From Colwellia sp. (GTDB lineage Bacteria > Pseudomonadota > Gammaproteobacteria > Enterobacterales > Alteromonadaceae), in the NCBI RefSeq assembly GCF_013214175.1, contig NZ_JABSPA010000002.1, positions 124,001-188,000 of the forward strand: DNA of 64,000 bases, in the 5' to 3' direction. Shown here in pieces: positions 18,040 to 26,843 of the stretch (the first letter of the stretch is position 1; every line of letters begins with the position of its first letter). A program made the translations under genes and the position numbers. Under the pieces are notes generated by a model, which ran no database searches, was not told the origin of the DNA, and saw only the letters and a list, made by a program, of their open reading frames with translations.

Positions 18040-19413
18040 TTATTTAAATCTTGCTTCTAGGTAATCAAACACTGCACGAATACCAAACGCTTCACCACCT
18101 AATGGGCGACCAGGTAAGTGACGAACATTAAAAGCCATAACATCAAAGTGTACCCAATCAGTCTTTTCAACAAACCGCTGTAAATATAATGCGGCAGTAA
18201 TAGCACCGCCAAAAGGCTGCGTTGGGCAGTTAGTCATATCGGCTATAGTGCTTTTGAATAAATCATCATAAGGTTTATGTAACGGCATACGCCATACTGG
18301 ATCACTATTTTTCAGACCTGCAGTGGTGATATCGGCAGCTACTTGATCATTAGTTGAGAAGAAGCCCGCTAATTCAGTGCCTAAAGCAACACGCATAGCA
18401 CCTGTTAAGGTCGCAAAATCGATGATCAATTCAGGCTCATCGTTTTCTGCTTCTGCTAAGGCATCACATAAAACTAAACGACCTTCAGCATCAGTATTAT
18501 GAATTTCAACGGTAAGACCTTTACGCGTAGTAACTACATCTCCTGGACGAAGTGCATTGCTTGAGACTGCATTTTCGACCGCTGGAATTAATACACGTAA
18601 ATTAATAGGTAAGTTATGCGCCATGATCAACTGAGCTAAACCTAAAACGTGGGCAGCACCGCCCATGTCTTTTTTCATGTTACGCATACCAGCAGCGGGT
18701 TTCATATCTAAACCACCACTGTCAAAACAAACACCTTTACCCACTAAAGTTACTTGTGGGTTTTTGCTATCACCCCAAGTTAAATCGACTAAACGTGGCG
18801 TATGAACACTGGCGCGACCAACGGCATGAATGGTTGGGTAGTTATGCTCAAGTAAATCATCACCAATAATTTGCTTAACTTCACCGTTATATTGCTTGGC
18901 TAACTCTTCTGCGGCTTGACCAATATCAACTGGCATCATATCGGCAGCAGGTGTATTGACTAAATCACGTGTTAAGGCAGTGGCTTGAGCAAACTTAATA
19001 GCGCTTTCAACAATCTCAGCATTACCTGCTGTATTGCTAATGGCTAAGCTAGCAAATATTTTATCTGACTTGTTAGTAATGTATCTATCATATTGATAAG
19101 CACCTACTAACCAACCAAAACTGATAGCGGCAACGTGCTCTGACTCTGCTTGTAATAAAAACTGGCCCTGAGGCAGCTGTTTAATTAGGTCGCCACAAGC
19201 AAAGTAATCACTGGCATCAGCCACACAAAAAATGGCCTGACTCAATGCACCTTGACCATCTGACATAAGTGCTAGGCCGTCACCTTGGTAATTAGTATTA
19301 GTTAGCCAAGTTTGGTTATGTTTGTCTTGTTTACTAAACCAAGCTTGGTAAGCACTTTTTTCAATAACAAAAAGGTTAATACCTTGGTTTTCAGCGTTTA
19401 GTAAGTTATTCAT
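18040..19413 (-). CDS. M17 leucyl aminopeptidase family protein
   Basis: A 457-residue cytosolic dizinc aminopeptidase that removes N-terminal residues from peptides. The C-terminal catalytic domain has the metal-binding VGKGVCFDSGGLDMKP segment and the NTDAEGRLVL signature, plus KKDMGGAAHVLG. The N-terminal part is short and variable, as in PepB-like members and in single-gene M17 relatives of marine bacteria. ATG at 19413 follows AAGGAAG. It is followed by an unusual hairpin rather than a poly-T terminator. Substrate preference (Leu, Cys-Gly or other) is not readable. Confidence 0.92.
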   Translation of the reverse strand: MNNLLNAENQGINLFVIEKSAYQAWFSKQDKHNQTWLTNTNYQGDGLALMSDGQGALSQAIFCVADASDYFACGDLIKQLPQGQFLLQAESEHVAAISFGWLVGAYQYDRYITNKSDKIFASLAISNTAGNAEIVESAIKFAQATALTRDLVNTPAADMMPVDIGQAAEELAKQYNGEVKQIIGDDLLEHNYPTIHAVGRASVHTPRLVDLTWGDSKNPQVTLVGKGVCFDSGGLDMKPAAGMRNMKKDMGGAAHVLGLAQLIMAHNLPINLRVLIPAVENAVSSNALRPGDVVTTRKGLTVEIHNTDAEGRLVLCDALAEAENDEPELIIDFATLTGAMRVALGTELAGFFSTNDQVAADITTAGLKNSDPVWRMPLHKPYDDLFKSTIADMTNCPTQPFGGAITAALYLQRFVEKTDWVHFDVMAFNVRHLPGRPLGGEAFGIRAVFDYLEARFK

Positions 19414-19854
19414 GAGCTTCCTTTAGATCTAATGGCTATCTTGAGAATACCAAGTACATTAATTAATTGACCACTTAGCGATAATTAAAAGGCTTAGAGG
19501 CAAGGCATTGATTGAAGAGAATGGTTATTCCCTTGTCGATATTAATAACGACGCATGTAAGCCTTTTAAACTCGCCCTTTGGGAGTTTATTAGCGAACAA
19601 ATAACTGCTCAAAATTAAAGAAATATAGAAAAACTATGTTTAAATAATTTAGCTTGTTCTAGGCTCGCTAATACAACTCTAAGCTGATCAATTCATTAGT
19701 GTAATTGGTAGCATGCTTAGATTGTAACTCAAGACGACCACAGAAAAAGCTCTATTGGCTCATTTCTTTATCGATTTTTTATCAATTTTTTTTGGACGGC
19801 TAAGTTCGCTTAAAGAGTGACCGGCAGTAGCGTAGCTAAATTATCTAAGCGGGT
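19414..19854. repeat. Spacer with palindromic repeat unit
   Basis: A 12-bp inverted repeat TTAAAAGGCTTA (19485-19496) and TAAGCCTTTTAA (19558-19569) encloses GAATGGTTATTCCC, itself nearly palindromic. The inside resembles the interior of the MITE-like element at 23.05-23.31 kb (RGGCAAGG, a GAATGGTTATTCC/GGAATAACC core, and AACGnCGCATnAAG followed by CTTTTAAA), so both are probably members of one dispersed family. No gene seen in the remaining bases. Confidence 0.5.
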
Positions 19855-20250
19855 TTATTTTCCTATTGAGATGGTCAAGTGCTCAAATTCTCTTACTTTA
19901 TCGATGACAGCAACCACATCTTCATGACGAGTATTATAATTTGGAATCACTATGGCTGAGCTGCTGTCGTTTTTAGCGATAAAGTTTTCAATACGGGCCG
20001 GAACACGTTCAATATCGACAGGTTTGCCATTAAAAGTCACCATGCCAGAATCACTGATTCTGAGTACCATCGCTGGCGCAGATTGGCTTTGAGGTTTATT
20101 AATTTTAGGGCGATTAACCATTATTCCTTCTTCTTTGACAAAGGAGGTGGTGACGATAAAAAAGATTAACAAAATAAAGACTATATCGAGCATAGGTGTC
20201 ATATCGACTTCGGAGTTTTCAACTTCTGAGCGAATTTTTCTTGCAGACAT
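19855..20250 (-). CDS. Orphan ExbD/TolR-family biopolymer transport protein
   Basis: A 131-residue protein with the ExbD/TolR plan: short cytoplasmic N-terminus, one TM helix with the proton-conducting Asp (VDMTPMLDIVFILLIFFIVTTSF, about 15-37) and a periplasmic domain. Such proteins work with an ExbB/TolQ pentamer to harness proton-motive force for TonB receptors, Tol or gliding-type machines. No exbB, tonB or further exbD is adjacent here: neighbours are an M17 peptidase and an exonuclease. It must use an ExbB encoded elsewhere, or be left from a broken operon. ATG 20250 follows AAAGGAAG. Confidence 0.9.
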   Translation of the reverse strand: MSARKIRSEVENSEVDMTPMLDIVFILLIFFIVTTSFVKEEGIMVNRPKINKPQSQSAPAMVLRISDSGMVTFNGKPVDIERVPARIENFIAKNDSSSAIVIPNYNTRHEDVVAVIDKVREFEHLTISIGK

Positions 20251-20415
20251 ATTTCTTCCTTTGAATTATTTGAGTTACTAGTTTTTATTTTTGTATGAAA
20301 AACGAACACGGGACTGACTATGTACGAAGAGTTACGTAGAGTCAAATAAATATACGAAATAAATCGTAGTAAGGTTTTTTATATTTTAGCGAGTAGATTT
20401 AGTCATTTAGAGAGG

Positions 20416-21132
20416 TTAGAGCAAGACATCTTTAAGGGTGATTTTTCCGTCTTTATTGGCCTTACTCATTTGTGCCATAAATAATTCGGCGGTGGCAATC
20501 GCATCATTGAGGGCATTATGGCCATGGTGCTCTGGCAGTTGCATTTTATGCCGTAAATTGGCAAGGCGTAATTCCGATGGGTCATAAGCAACGTCGCGTT
20601 TATCCAAGCGGCGTTTAGCCAGTGCCAAGGTGTCTATCATAGGAAAAATTGGCGCCATGCCATAAAGGTGATGACAAGCTTCAGTCAAAAATTGTTTTTC
20701 AATACGAGAAAAATGTACCAACATCACTTTACCGGCAAGTGCTTTAAGTAAAGCTTCAACTACTGTAGCTAAGGCTTGGCCTTGTTCTTTTTGGCTATCG
20801 GTAATGTGATGAATAATGACATTGCTTTCTTCAAGCTGAGCTTTAGTTTTGATGATTTGATGGTAACTGGACTTGAGAGACATTTGCTGCTGTTTAAGAG
20901 TAATAAAACCGACACTAAGCAATTTATCTTGCTTGGCATTTAGGCCGGTTGTTTCAAAGTCCACCGCCAAAATAGCTACTTTATCAATAGGGGTTGCCAT
21001 ACAAGGCATTGGCACGGATAAGAAGTCACGCAATGCGCCTGCAGGTGCTTTATTTAACAACAGCTTACGCTTAGCTTCATAACCAAGTAGCCAGCCGAAC
21101 AGTGGTGAATTTGTCAAGGTTGTACTAGGCAT
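20416..21132 (-). CDS. DnaQ-like 3'-5' exonuclease
   Basis: A 238-residue DEDDh exonuclease. Exo I is VDFETTGL, exo II is near LVHFSRIEKQFL, and exo III is HHGHNALNDAIATAEL, which supplies His and Asp. About 45 extra residues precede the domain. Its ATG overlaps the TAA of the upstream cNMP/CBS gene (TAATG), so the two are translationally coupled. This pairing next to a VC_2705-type symporter is a recurring gene neighbourhood in gammaproteobacteria as I recall it, suggesting the enzyme acts in signalling or RNA turnover tied to uptake rather than in replication. Confidence 0.88.
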   Translation of the reverse strand: MPSTTLTNSPLFGWLLGYEAKRKLLLNKAPAGALRDFLSVPMPCMATPIDKVAILAVDFETTGLNAKQDKLLSVGFITLKQQQMSLKSSYHQIIKTKAQLEESNVIIHHITDSQKEQGQALATVVEALLKALAGKVMLVHFSRIEKQFLTEACHHLYGMAPIFPMIDTLALAKRRLDKRDVAYDPSELRLANLRHKMQLPEHHGHNALNDAIATAELFMAQMSKANKDGKITLKDVLL

Positions 21133-23006
21133 TAATAGCTCGACTGTCTTGCATCTTGTAGGCTTTTAATGACCTTAAAGGCATCTTTAAGGTGTTCACG
21201 CTCTAACTTAGATATTTCTTTTGGTGACAAATAATTATCGGCAGTCTCACCGCGCATTAACTCTTTCGCTTGATGCTCCACTCTCAGCATTCCTAAAAAC
21301 TCAAAAGCATCAATTAAGTTTTCTGCAGAGCCTCGGGTTAAAGAAGGTGTGCCAGCTGCCTGCTGAATTCGCTCTATGGTATTTACCGCACTAATACCTT
21401 CAGATAAAGCATAAATTCTGGCCAAATCGACCACTGGCGCGATGCCATTATGCTTTAAATCTAGCGTCGCTCTATGTTTACCATTTTGCTTTAAAACAAA
21501 GTCACGGAAAAATCCCAGTGGTGGTCGTAAATTTAAAGCATTTTTAGTTAAATGGGCAATAAATAGCGTACTATTTTGAGTTTTTATTAATAGCTGTTTT
21601 CTTACTTTATTAAGTAAAGCGACATCGCCATAAATGGTCTCTAAATCAAAGAATACGCAACTGTTGAGTAAGGCCTTCGGACAAGGTGTTTCTACCCAAT
21701 CAGTAAAGTAGTTTTGCCAGATTTTTTGCGGTTTTCGCCATTTAGGGTTGGTTGCCATAATATCGCCAGGGCAGTAAATAAAACCACATTCGGCTAAACC
21801 ATCACAAACAAAGGTAGCGAGACTTTCAAACCAAGCATCATCATAAGGTTTCATGGAGTTACAGATAATAATGGCATTATCTTGGTCTGAATGGGCGAGC
21901 TGTTCTTGCCTTGCTTGCGATCCCGCAGCAAGCCAAGCATAAGGCACCGGCGCTTGGCCATATTTGTATTCGGCCATTTCAATTAAACGTTTGGTGAAAG
22001 CCATGGTAATTGCGCTAATGCTTTTACCGACGTGATCGGCACTGCTGCCTAATTTTGCTAGGCGAATTTGTAACTTAGGCAATAACTGGCTGATTTCTTT
22101 TAGCTCGGTGAGGGTGTTTGCTTTGTGGATAATGCTCGATAAATTAATAGCATTATGGCCTTCATTATTAATCAAGTCTGTGACGGTAACCATACCGACA
22201 AGCTCATCATTTTTGGTGACCGGTAAGTGATGGATATGTTTAGCCGTCATCATCATCAAAGCGTCATAGGCGTTACTTTTTGCATCAATAGTGCACATAT
22301 CTCGGGTCATAATTTCGCTGATAGCGGCACTGGTTGCTAACCCCGTAGCCACACAGCGGCGGCGAATATCTTTATCTGTGACAATGCCAACTGGGTTATC
22401 ATCTTCGACCACCACTAGGCAAGAATAGCCTTGTTCATTCATTTGCATGGCGGCTTGCTGAATGGTTTGATTGGTACTAATACTCGCCACAGGGCTTTGA
22501 TAAAAGTTACTGACCGCAGTATTCATTAAGGTGGAAGATAAAATAGCCTCTTCATTTACCTGAGTCATTTTATTTTTTAAGCGTTGGGCGGAGTTTTGAC
22601 TAAAATAGTCACTAATGCTGGGGAAACGCCCACCTATATCCTGTAAAACAGTGGCTTCAACGCTGTAAATTAAGCAGTCTTCATCGGTATGTACTTGCAA
22701 CTGGCTCGTGGTAGCCGTTTGACTGTTACTTTGTGCATTAGTCTCGGTATGGTAAAAAGCATCACACAAGTCTCCTTCACCCAAGCGGCTGACTAATTCA
22801 CCGTCGGCAGAACGGCAGCTAATAGCACCTTTTCGCAAAATATATAATCTTGGCTCGTTAATGCCTTTTGGCGGAAGATAGTCGTCTTTTCTCACATAAT
22901 TAATAGTTAGTTCCCGCACAAGGTGGGCAAGTACTTGCTTGGGCAAGCTATCAAAAGGCGGAATGCTGTGAATAAAAGTGCTAATTTCTGACAGTTCAGT
23001 ATCCAT
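21132..23006 (-). CDS. cNMP-binding/CBS/DUF294 nucleotidyltransferase-like protein
   Basis: A 624-residue cytoplasmic regulator. Domains in order: cyclic-nucleotide-binding-like (about 1-135), two CBS domains (about 165-285, with VTDKDIRRRC and VTVTDLIN), a DUF294 nucleotidyltransferase-like domain (about 310-470) with GSQARQEQLAHSDQDNAII, and a helical C-terminal substrate-binding domain. The GS-x-(n)-D-x-D pattern of active nucleotidyltransferases is present, so it may modify a partner, as GlnD-type proteins do. CBS pairs usually sense adenylates. It is divergent from the DUF4212/symporter pair and coupled to the exonuclease, which suggests energy- or cNMP-dependent control of that transporter. 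Role inferred. Confidence 0.85.
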   Translation of the reverse strand: MDTELSEISTFIHSIPPFDSLPKQVLAHLVRELTINYVRKDDYLPPKGINEPRLYILRKGAISCRSADGELVSRLGEGDLCDAFYHTETNAQSNSQTATTSQLQVHTDEDCLIYSVEATVLQDIGGRFPSISDYFSQNSAQRLKNKMTQVNEEAILSSTLMNTAVSNFYQSPVASISTNQTIQQAAMQMNEQGYSCLVVVEDDNPVGIVTDKDIRRRCVATGLATSAAISEIMTRDMCTIDAKSNAYDALMMMTAKHIHHLPVTKNDELVGMVTVTDLINNEGHNAINLSSIIHKANTLTELKEISQLLPKLQIRLAKLGSSADHVGKSISAITMAFTKRLIEMAEYKYGQAPVPYAWLAAGSQARQEQLAHSDQDNAIIICNSMKPYDDAWFESLATFVCDGLAECGFIYCPGDIMATNPKWRKPQKIWQNYFTDWVETPCPKALLNSCVFFDLETIYGDVALLNKVRKQLLIKTQNSTLFIAHLTKNALNLRPPLGFFRDFVLKQNGKHRATLDLKHNGIAPVVDLARIYALSEGISAVNTIERIQQAAGTPSLTRGSAENLIDAFEFLGMLRVEHQAKELMRGETADNYLSPKEISKLEREHLKDAFKVIKSLQDARQSSY

Positions 23007-23049
23007 ATGTTTCCCGCTATTTAGCCCGTAAGAATCAATTATCTAGTGA
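23007..23049. other. Leader of cNMP/CBS gene
   Basis: This short stretch upstream of the cNMP/CBS gene leads directly into the MITE-like element, so the gene's promoter may lie within or be displaced by the insertion. No clear -35/-10 pair is seen. Confidence 0.3.
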
Positions 23050-23313
23050 TATACCCGTTACCATTCAAAGTGCTCGATTTCAGTGGGAATTTAAATGACT
23101 TTAGGCAAGGAGAAGAACGTAAACATAGTCACTCTATATTTTTGTTCTTTAACGCGGCATAAAGTCTTTTAAAACCCATCGCAGAAGCGCTTGATCAACA
23201 TCACTTCATCGTTACATCCATTTAAAATGGAATAACCATGGCTACATTGATATGCCTTGAATTGAAATTGCTCAAGCACTCTGAAACATGCATCTTGAAT
23301 GGTAACGGGTATA
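23050..23313. mobile_element. MITE-like element with 19-bp terminal inverted repeats
   Basis: Perfect ends TATACCCGTTACCATTCAA (23050-23068) and TTGAATGGTAACGGGTATA (23295-23313) bound a 264-bp segment with no ORF. The outer TA on both ends could be a target duplication. Subterminal AGTGCT and AGCACT extend the inverted repeat imperfectly. A 46-bp relative lies at 42008-42053. No transposase is in the window, so it would be non-autonomous. It sits in the intergenic region between divergent genes and could carry or disrupt their promoters. Confidence 0.75.
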
Positions 23314-23775
23314 GCATTAATCTAGAGTTTTGTTGTCGTATAGACAAGTGTTATCAGGAAAACCTAGACTAAAGTTGAGTATGGCAATCAATATTTTAAC
23401 AGCCTAGGGTAGATCTTTAGCTCTGCTAAGCACATTGCATTGGTAATCACTTTTTATATGTCCAGAGTGAATATACAAGACTAACATTAGACTAATTACT
23501 CAGGTTTCATCCTAGCTCCAGCCTTTTTCATCAATCTAGACTAAAGGCTAATACCCGGCCAAAAAAAAGCTTGTTAGATTGATTAACAGGTAAAGTTGAA
23601 TATGGATTTTTGCCACTGTTCGCGCTCTTTAGCCAATTTTGACAGAAATCTATATCCACACTTTTACTAAAACGTTCACTAAAATTATTACAACTTCTTT
23701 TTATTAAGAAATGCGTCAAAGCGCAATAAAAATATAATACGCTAATTAACGCTATACATTCGCTAGGAGAACATC
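23314..23775. other. Promoter region of DUF4212/symporter pair
   Basis: A perfect TATAAT occurs at 23733-23738, about 38 bp before the GTG start, but no good -35 is found 16-18 bp upstream (AATGCG), which suggests activator dependence. A possible 62-residue minus-strand ORF in this stretch has no coding character. CTAGACTAAAG appears twice (about 23366 and 23537), and related AGACTAA strings occur between them. Confidence 0.4.
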
Positions 23776-24027
23776 GTGGAAGAAAATAAAGAAACCTATT
23801 GGTCGGAAAATCTTCGCCTGATCTTTATCTGTCTTACAATCTGGTTTATCGTTTCATTTGGTTTAGGTTTGTTGCTTGTTGAACCATTAAATGAAATACG
23901 TCTAGGTGGCTACAAACTTGGTTTTTGGTTTGCACAGCAAGGCTCTATTTACTCATTTTTAGGTTTGATCTTTTGGTATGGTGCCAAAATGAATAAGCTT
24001 GATAAAAAATATCACGCGGAGGGTTAA
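23776..24027 (+). CDS. DUF4212 small subunit of sodium/solute symporter
   Basis: An 83-residue membrane protein with two TM helices (about 14-37 and 50-70) and the conserved opening YWSENLRLI and FGFWFAQQGSIYSF-like segment (here LGFWFAQQGSIYSFLGLIFWYG). DUF4212 proteins (TIGR03647 class) nearly always precede a VC_2705-type symporter, as here with a 3-bp gap. The start is GTG 23776, chosen because AGGAGA lies five bases upstream. It is presumably a required partner of the large subunit. Confidence 0.92.
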   Translation: MEENKETYWSENLRLIFICLTIWFIVSFGLGLLLVEPLNEIRLGGYKLGFWFAQQGSIYSFLGLIFWYGAKMNKLDKKYHAEG

Positions 24028-24030
24028 GAG

Positions 24031-25767
24031 ATGGAAGAACTAAAACTTTATACTTACATCGCAGTATTTGGCACCTTCGCCTTATATTTTGCTATTGCTT
24101 GGTGGGCTCGTGCGGGTTCAACCAGTGATTTTTACGTAGCGGGTGGTGGCATAACGCCATTACAAAATGGTATGGCAATTGGCGCCGATTGGATGAGTGC
24201 TGCGTCATTCATTTCCATGGCTGGTATGATTGCCTTTATGGGATACGGCGGCTCAGTATTCTTAATGGGTTGGACTGGTGGTTATGTATTACTGGCATTG
24301 CTTTTAGCGCCATACATGCGTAAACACGGTAAATTTACCGTTCCTGAGTTCATTTTTGATAGATATTATTCTAAAACTGCCCGTGTTGTTGCGGTAGCTT
24401 GTTTAATCATCGCATCATTAACTTACATTATCGGCCAAATGAAAGGTGTCGGTGTTGCTTTCTCTCGCTTCTTAGAAGTTGATTACGGGATAGGCTTAGG
24501 CATAGGCATGTTTGTTGTTTGGGTATATGCAGTGTTAGGTGGCATGAAAGGCATTACTTACACACAAATTGCGCAATATGTAGTAATGATCTTTGCTTAC
24601 ACTATTCCTGCGGTATTTATTTCATTACAACTTACTGGTAATCCAATTCCACAATTAGGTTTAGGTAGTACCCTTGCCGATGGTAGTGGTGTTTATTTGC
24701 TTGATAAGTTAGATATGGTTGTTACAGATTTAGGCTTCAAAGAATACACCACAGATAACCTAGGTGGTACAGTGAATATGTTCGCTTATACTATCTCTTT
24801 GATGATTGGTACTGCGGGTCTTCCTCATGTAATTATGCGCTTCTTTACTGTACCTTCAGTACAAGCAGCACGTGCTTCAGCGGGTTATGCCTTAGTTTGT
24901 ATCGCCTTGCTTTACACTGTTGCTCCTGCAGTTGGCGCTATGGCTCGTCTTAACTTGATGAATACTATTGAACCTGTCGCGGGTCAAAATCTTGAGTATG
25001 CTGAACGTCCACAATGGTTTAAAGATTGGGAAAAAACTGGTCTATTAAAGTATGAAGACAAAAATGGCGACGGTAGAATTCAATACACAGCGGATGCTAA
25101 AACTAATGAAATGGTGAAAGTTGACCGTGACATTATGGTATTAGCTAACCCTGCTATTGCGAACTTACCTAACTGGGTTATTGCCTTGGTTGCCGCGGGT
25201 GGTTTAGCTGCAGCGCTATCAACCGCCGCTGGTTTGTTATTGGCAATATCCTCATCCATCTCACATGATTTAATGAAAGGTATATTAACACCGGATCTGT
25301 CGGAGAAAAATGAGTTGCTGGCTGGTCGAGTAGTCATGACCATAGCGATTATTGTCTCGGGTTACCTTGGTTTAAATCCGCCTGGCTTTGCCGCAGGAAC
25401 GGTCGCCTTAGCCTTTGGTTTAGCGGCATCCAGTATCTTCCCTGCGCTAATGATGGGTATCTTCTCTAAGAAGATGAGTGGTACAGCAGCCGTTGCAGGT
25501 ATGTGTTCAGGTATCGGCATAACTATGCTGTATGTGTTCCAACATAAAGGCATTATGTTTATCCCAGGTACTTCGTTCCTAGGTGATATGGGTCCAAACT
25601 GGTTCTTCGGTATTTCGCCTAACGCTTTTGGTGCGGTCGGTGCATTAGTTAACTTTATCGTAGCTTTTGCAGTACTTAGAGTTACGGGTCCAGCACCAGC
25701 ACATATCCAAGCAATGGTAGAGAACATGCGTATTCCAGGAAATGTTAGTGCAGCACACGATCACTAG
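24031..25767 (+). CDS. VC_2705-type sodium/solute symporter, likely acetate or pyruvate
   Basis: A 578-residue inner-membrane transporter of the SSS family, ActP-like, with about 13 TM helices. Conserved features include DFYVAGGG near residue 30, ADWMSAASFISMAG and ALSTAAGLLLAISSSISHDL. The closest named class is the DUF4212-linked symporter (TIGR03648), associated with small monocarboxylates. An insertion between helices (about 320-375) contains DKNGDGRIQ, which looks like a calcium-binding EF-hand loop (D, N, D at positions 1, 3, 5). It forms an operon with DUF4212 and ends in a strong terminator. Substrate is inferred from family. Confidence 0.9.
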   Translation: MEELKLYTYIAVFGTFALYFAIAWWARAGSTSDFYVAGGGITPLQNGMAIGADWMSAASFISMAGMIAFMGYGGSVFLMGWTGGYVLLALLLAPYMRKHGKFTVPEFIFDRYYSKTARVVAVACLIIASLTYIIGQMKGVGVAFSRFLEVDYGIGLGIGMFVVWVYAVLGGMKGITYTQIAQYVVMIFAYTIPAVFISLQLTGNPIPQLGLGSTLADGSGVYLLDKLDMVVTDLGFKEYTTDNLGGTVNMFAYTISLMIGTAGLPHVIMRFFTVPSVQAARASAGYALVCIALLYTVAPAVGAMARLNLMNTIEPVAGQNLEYAERPQWFKDWEKTGLLKYEDKNGDGRIQYTADAKTNEMVKVDRDIMVLANPAIANLPNWVIALVAAGGLAAALSTAAGLLLAISSSISHDLMKGILTPDLSEKNELLAGRVVMTIAIIVSGYLGLNPPGFAAGTVALAFGLAASSIFPALMMGIFSKKMSGTAAVAGMCSGIGITMLYVFQHKGIMFIPGTSFLGDMGPNWFFGISPNAFGAVGALVNFIVAFAVLRVTGPAPAHIQAMVENMRIPGNVSAAHDH

Positions 25768-25813
25768 AATATTAAGTGATTAGACGTGAATTAGGTCACG
25801 TCAAGATAAACTA

Positions 25814-25859
25814 AAAGGCTAGACGACTGTTGCTCCCAAAGTCGCTAGCCTTTCTTTTT
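25814..25859 (+). terminator. Terminator of symporter operon
   Basis: AAAGGCTAG-a-CGACT pairs with AGTCG-CTAGCCTTT around an 11-nt loop and is followed by CTTTTTC. A single bulged A interrupts the stem. Confidence 0.85.
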
Positions 25860-25932
25860 CTGCCGCGATTTGGTTTAATGTCTTTAGTAAACCAATGTTT
25901 TTTTTTAAAGAAAAAGTATAAGAAGATACCCT

Positions 25933-26373
25933 ATGAATAAACACACTAGACTTGCTTTTATGGTTGCTCCTTTTCTCGCTATTATTGGTTTTATTGGCGC
26001 GGATTATTATGAAGAGGCAGAAGCTGATGGTAATAAACTCATTCAATTATCGCAGGAAGGACACTGTGATATTGTGAATAAAAATTGTGTGCTGAGCTCA
26101 GGTGAATTTAAAGTAAACATTTCTGATAACGCAGGTGTTACTGAAGTTAACTCAACTTTTCCGTTAGATAGTGCCACCCTATTTTTGGTCGATAAAAGCG
26201 ATAACATGACGCCTTATCCACTAGGTATGCAAAAAAGTCCTTATTATTGGCGCAGTAATACACCAATAGGTGAGCTGGTAGCTAATAAAGGCGATAGTTA
26301 TAGATTACGTTTAATCGCCAATATTAAAGGTGGCCAGTACATCAGTGAGTTTTATACACAAACAGTGAAGTAA
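25933..26373 (+). CDS. Hypothetical secreted or membrane-anchored protein
   Basis: A 146-residue protein I do not recognise. Residues about 7-24 (LAFMVAPFLAIIGFIGADYY) form one hydrophobic segment that could be a signal anchor. The rest is polar and beta-rich, with two cysteines close together (HCDIVNKNCVL) that could form a disulfide in the periplasm; the pattern 'GEFKVNISDNAGVTEVNSTFPL' suggests an Ig- or beta-sandwich-like fold. It follows the symporter operon terminator, so is separately transcribed. ATG 25933 has AAGAAGA upstream. Probably a real gene given its consistent codon use. Confidence 0.7.
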   Translation: MNKHTRLAFMVAPFLAIIGFIGADYYEEAEADGNKLIQLSQEGHCDIVNKNCVLSSGEFKVNISDNAGVTEVNSTFPLDSATLFLVDKSDNMTPYPLGMQKSPYYWRSNTPIGELVANKGDSYRLRLIANIKGGQYISEFYTQTVK

Positions 26374-26504
26374 GCCAATCACTTTACGGGTAAGTAACAT
26401 AAAGGATAGTAAGAACAGACCCTAGTATTGCGATAAAAAGCAGCTATAATTTTAAGTTGGTGTTCAATTGGTATAACGTCTAAAAACAATTAAGGGATTA
26501 ATTT

Positions 26505-26843
26505 ATGCAATATTTAGTCGATGATTTTATAAGGATGAATCAAGCAGGACAAGTACTGGCATTATGTGAAAAATACTATCATGATGATGTCACTATGCTC
26601 AGTGATGGAGAACTGTTTGCTCAATCAATGTCTGAAGCCTATGAAAGACAAAAAGGCTTTGTCGCCTCCATTGAATCCTTTGATATCCAACTTATCTCTC
26701 AGCAACTTAAGGGTAATATTAGTGAGCTGGTCTTTTTCTATAAAATGATAGGTACTGATGAAACCTTAAATGAATTTACCGGCAAACATATTCAAACTTG
26801 GCAAGATAATAAAATAATTTATGAAGAATACCTAACCGTCTAG
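26505..26843 (+). CDS. SnoaL-like (NTF2-fold) protein
   Basis: A 112-residue protein with the length and pattern of SnoaL-like/NTF2-fold domains: an opening helix VDDFIRMNQAGQVLALCEKYYHDDVTM, a central helix and C-terminal strands ending HIQTWQDNKIIYEEYLTV. This fold occurs in small enzymes and in ligand-binding proteins, so function cannot be assigned. It stands alone between two hypothetical-type neighbours and is followed by an 11-bp hairpin. Confidence 0.75.
   Translation: MQYLVDDFIRMNQAGQVLALCEKYYHDDVTMLSDGELFAQSMSEAYERQKGFVASIESFDIQLISQQLKGNISELVFFYKMIGTDETLNEFTGKHIQTWQDNKIIYEEYLTV

Noticed and set aside
23531..23719. 62-residue minus-strand ORF in the symporter spacer
   Set aside because: Poor composition, no ribosome site, and it overlaps the promoter region of the divergent symporter genes.
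25819..26046. 75-residue minus-strand ORF overlapping a terminator and the hypothetical gene at 25933
   Set aside because: It crosses the terminator hairpin and a better-supported gene.
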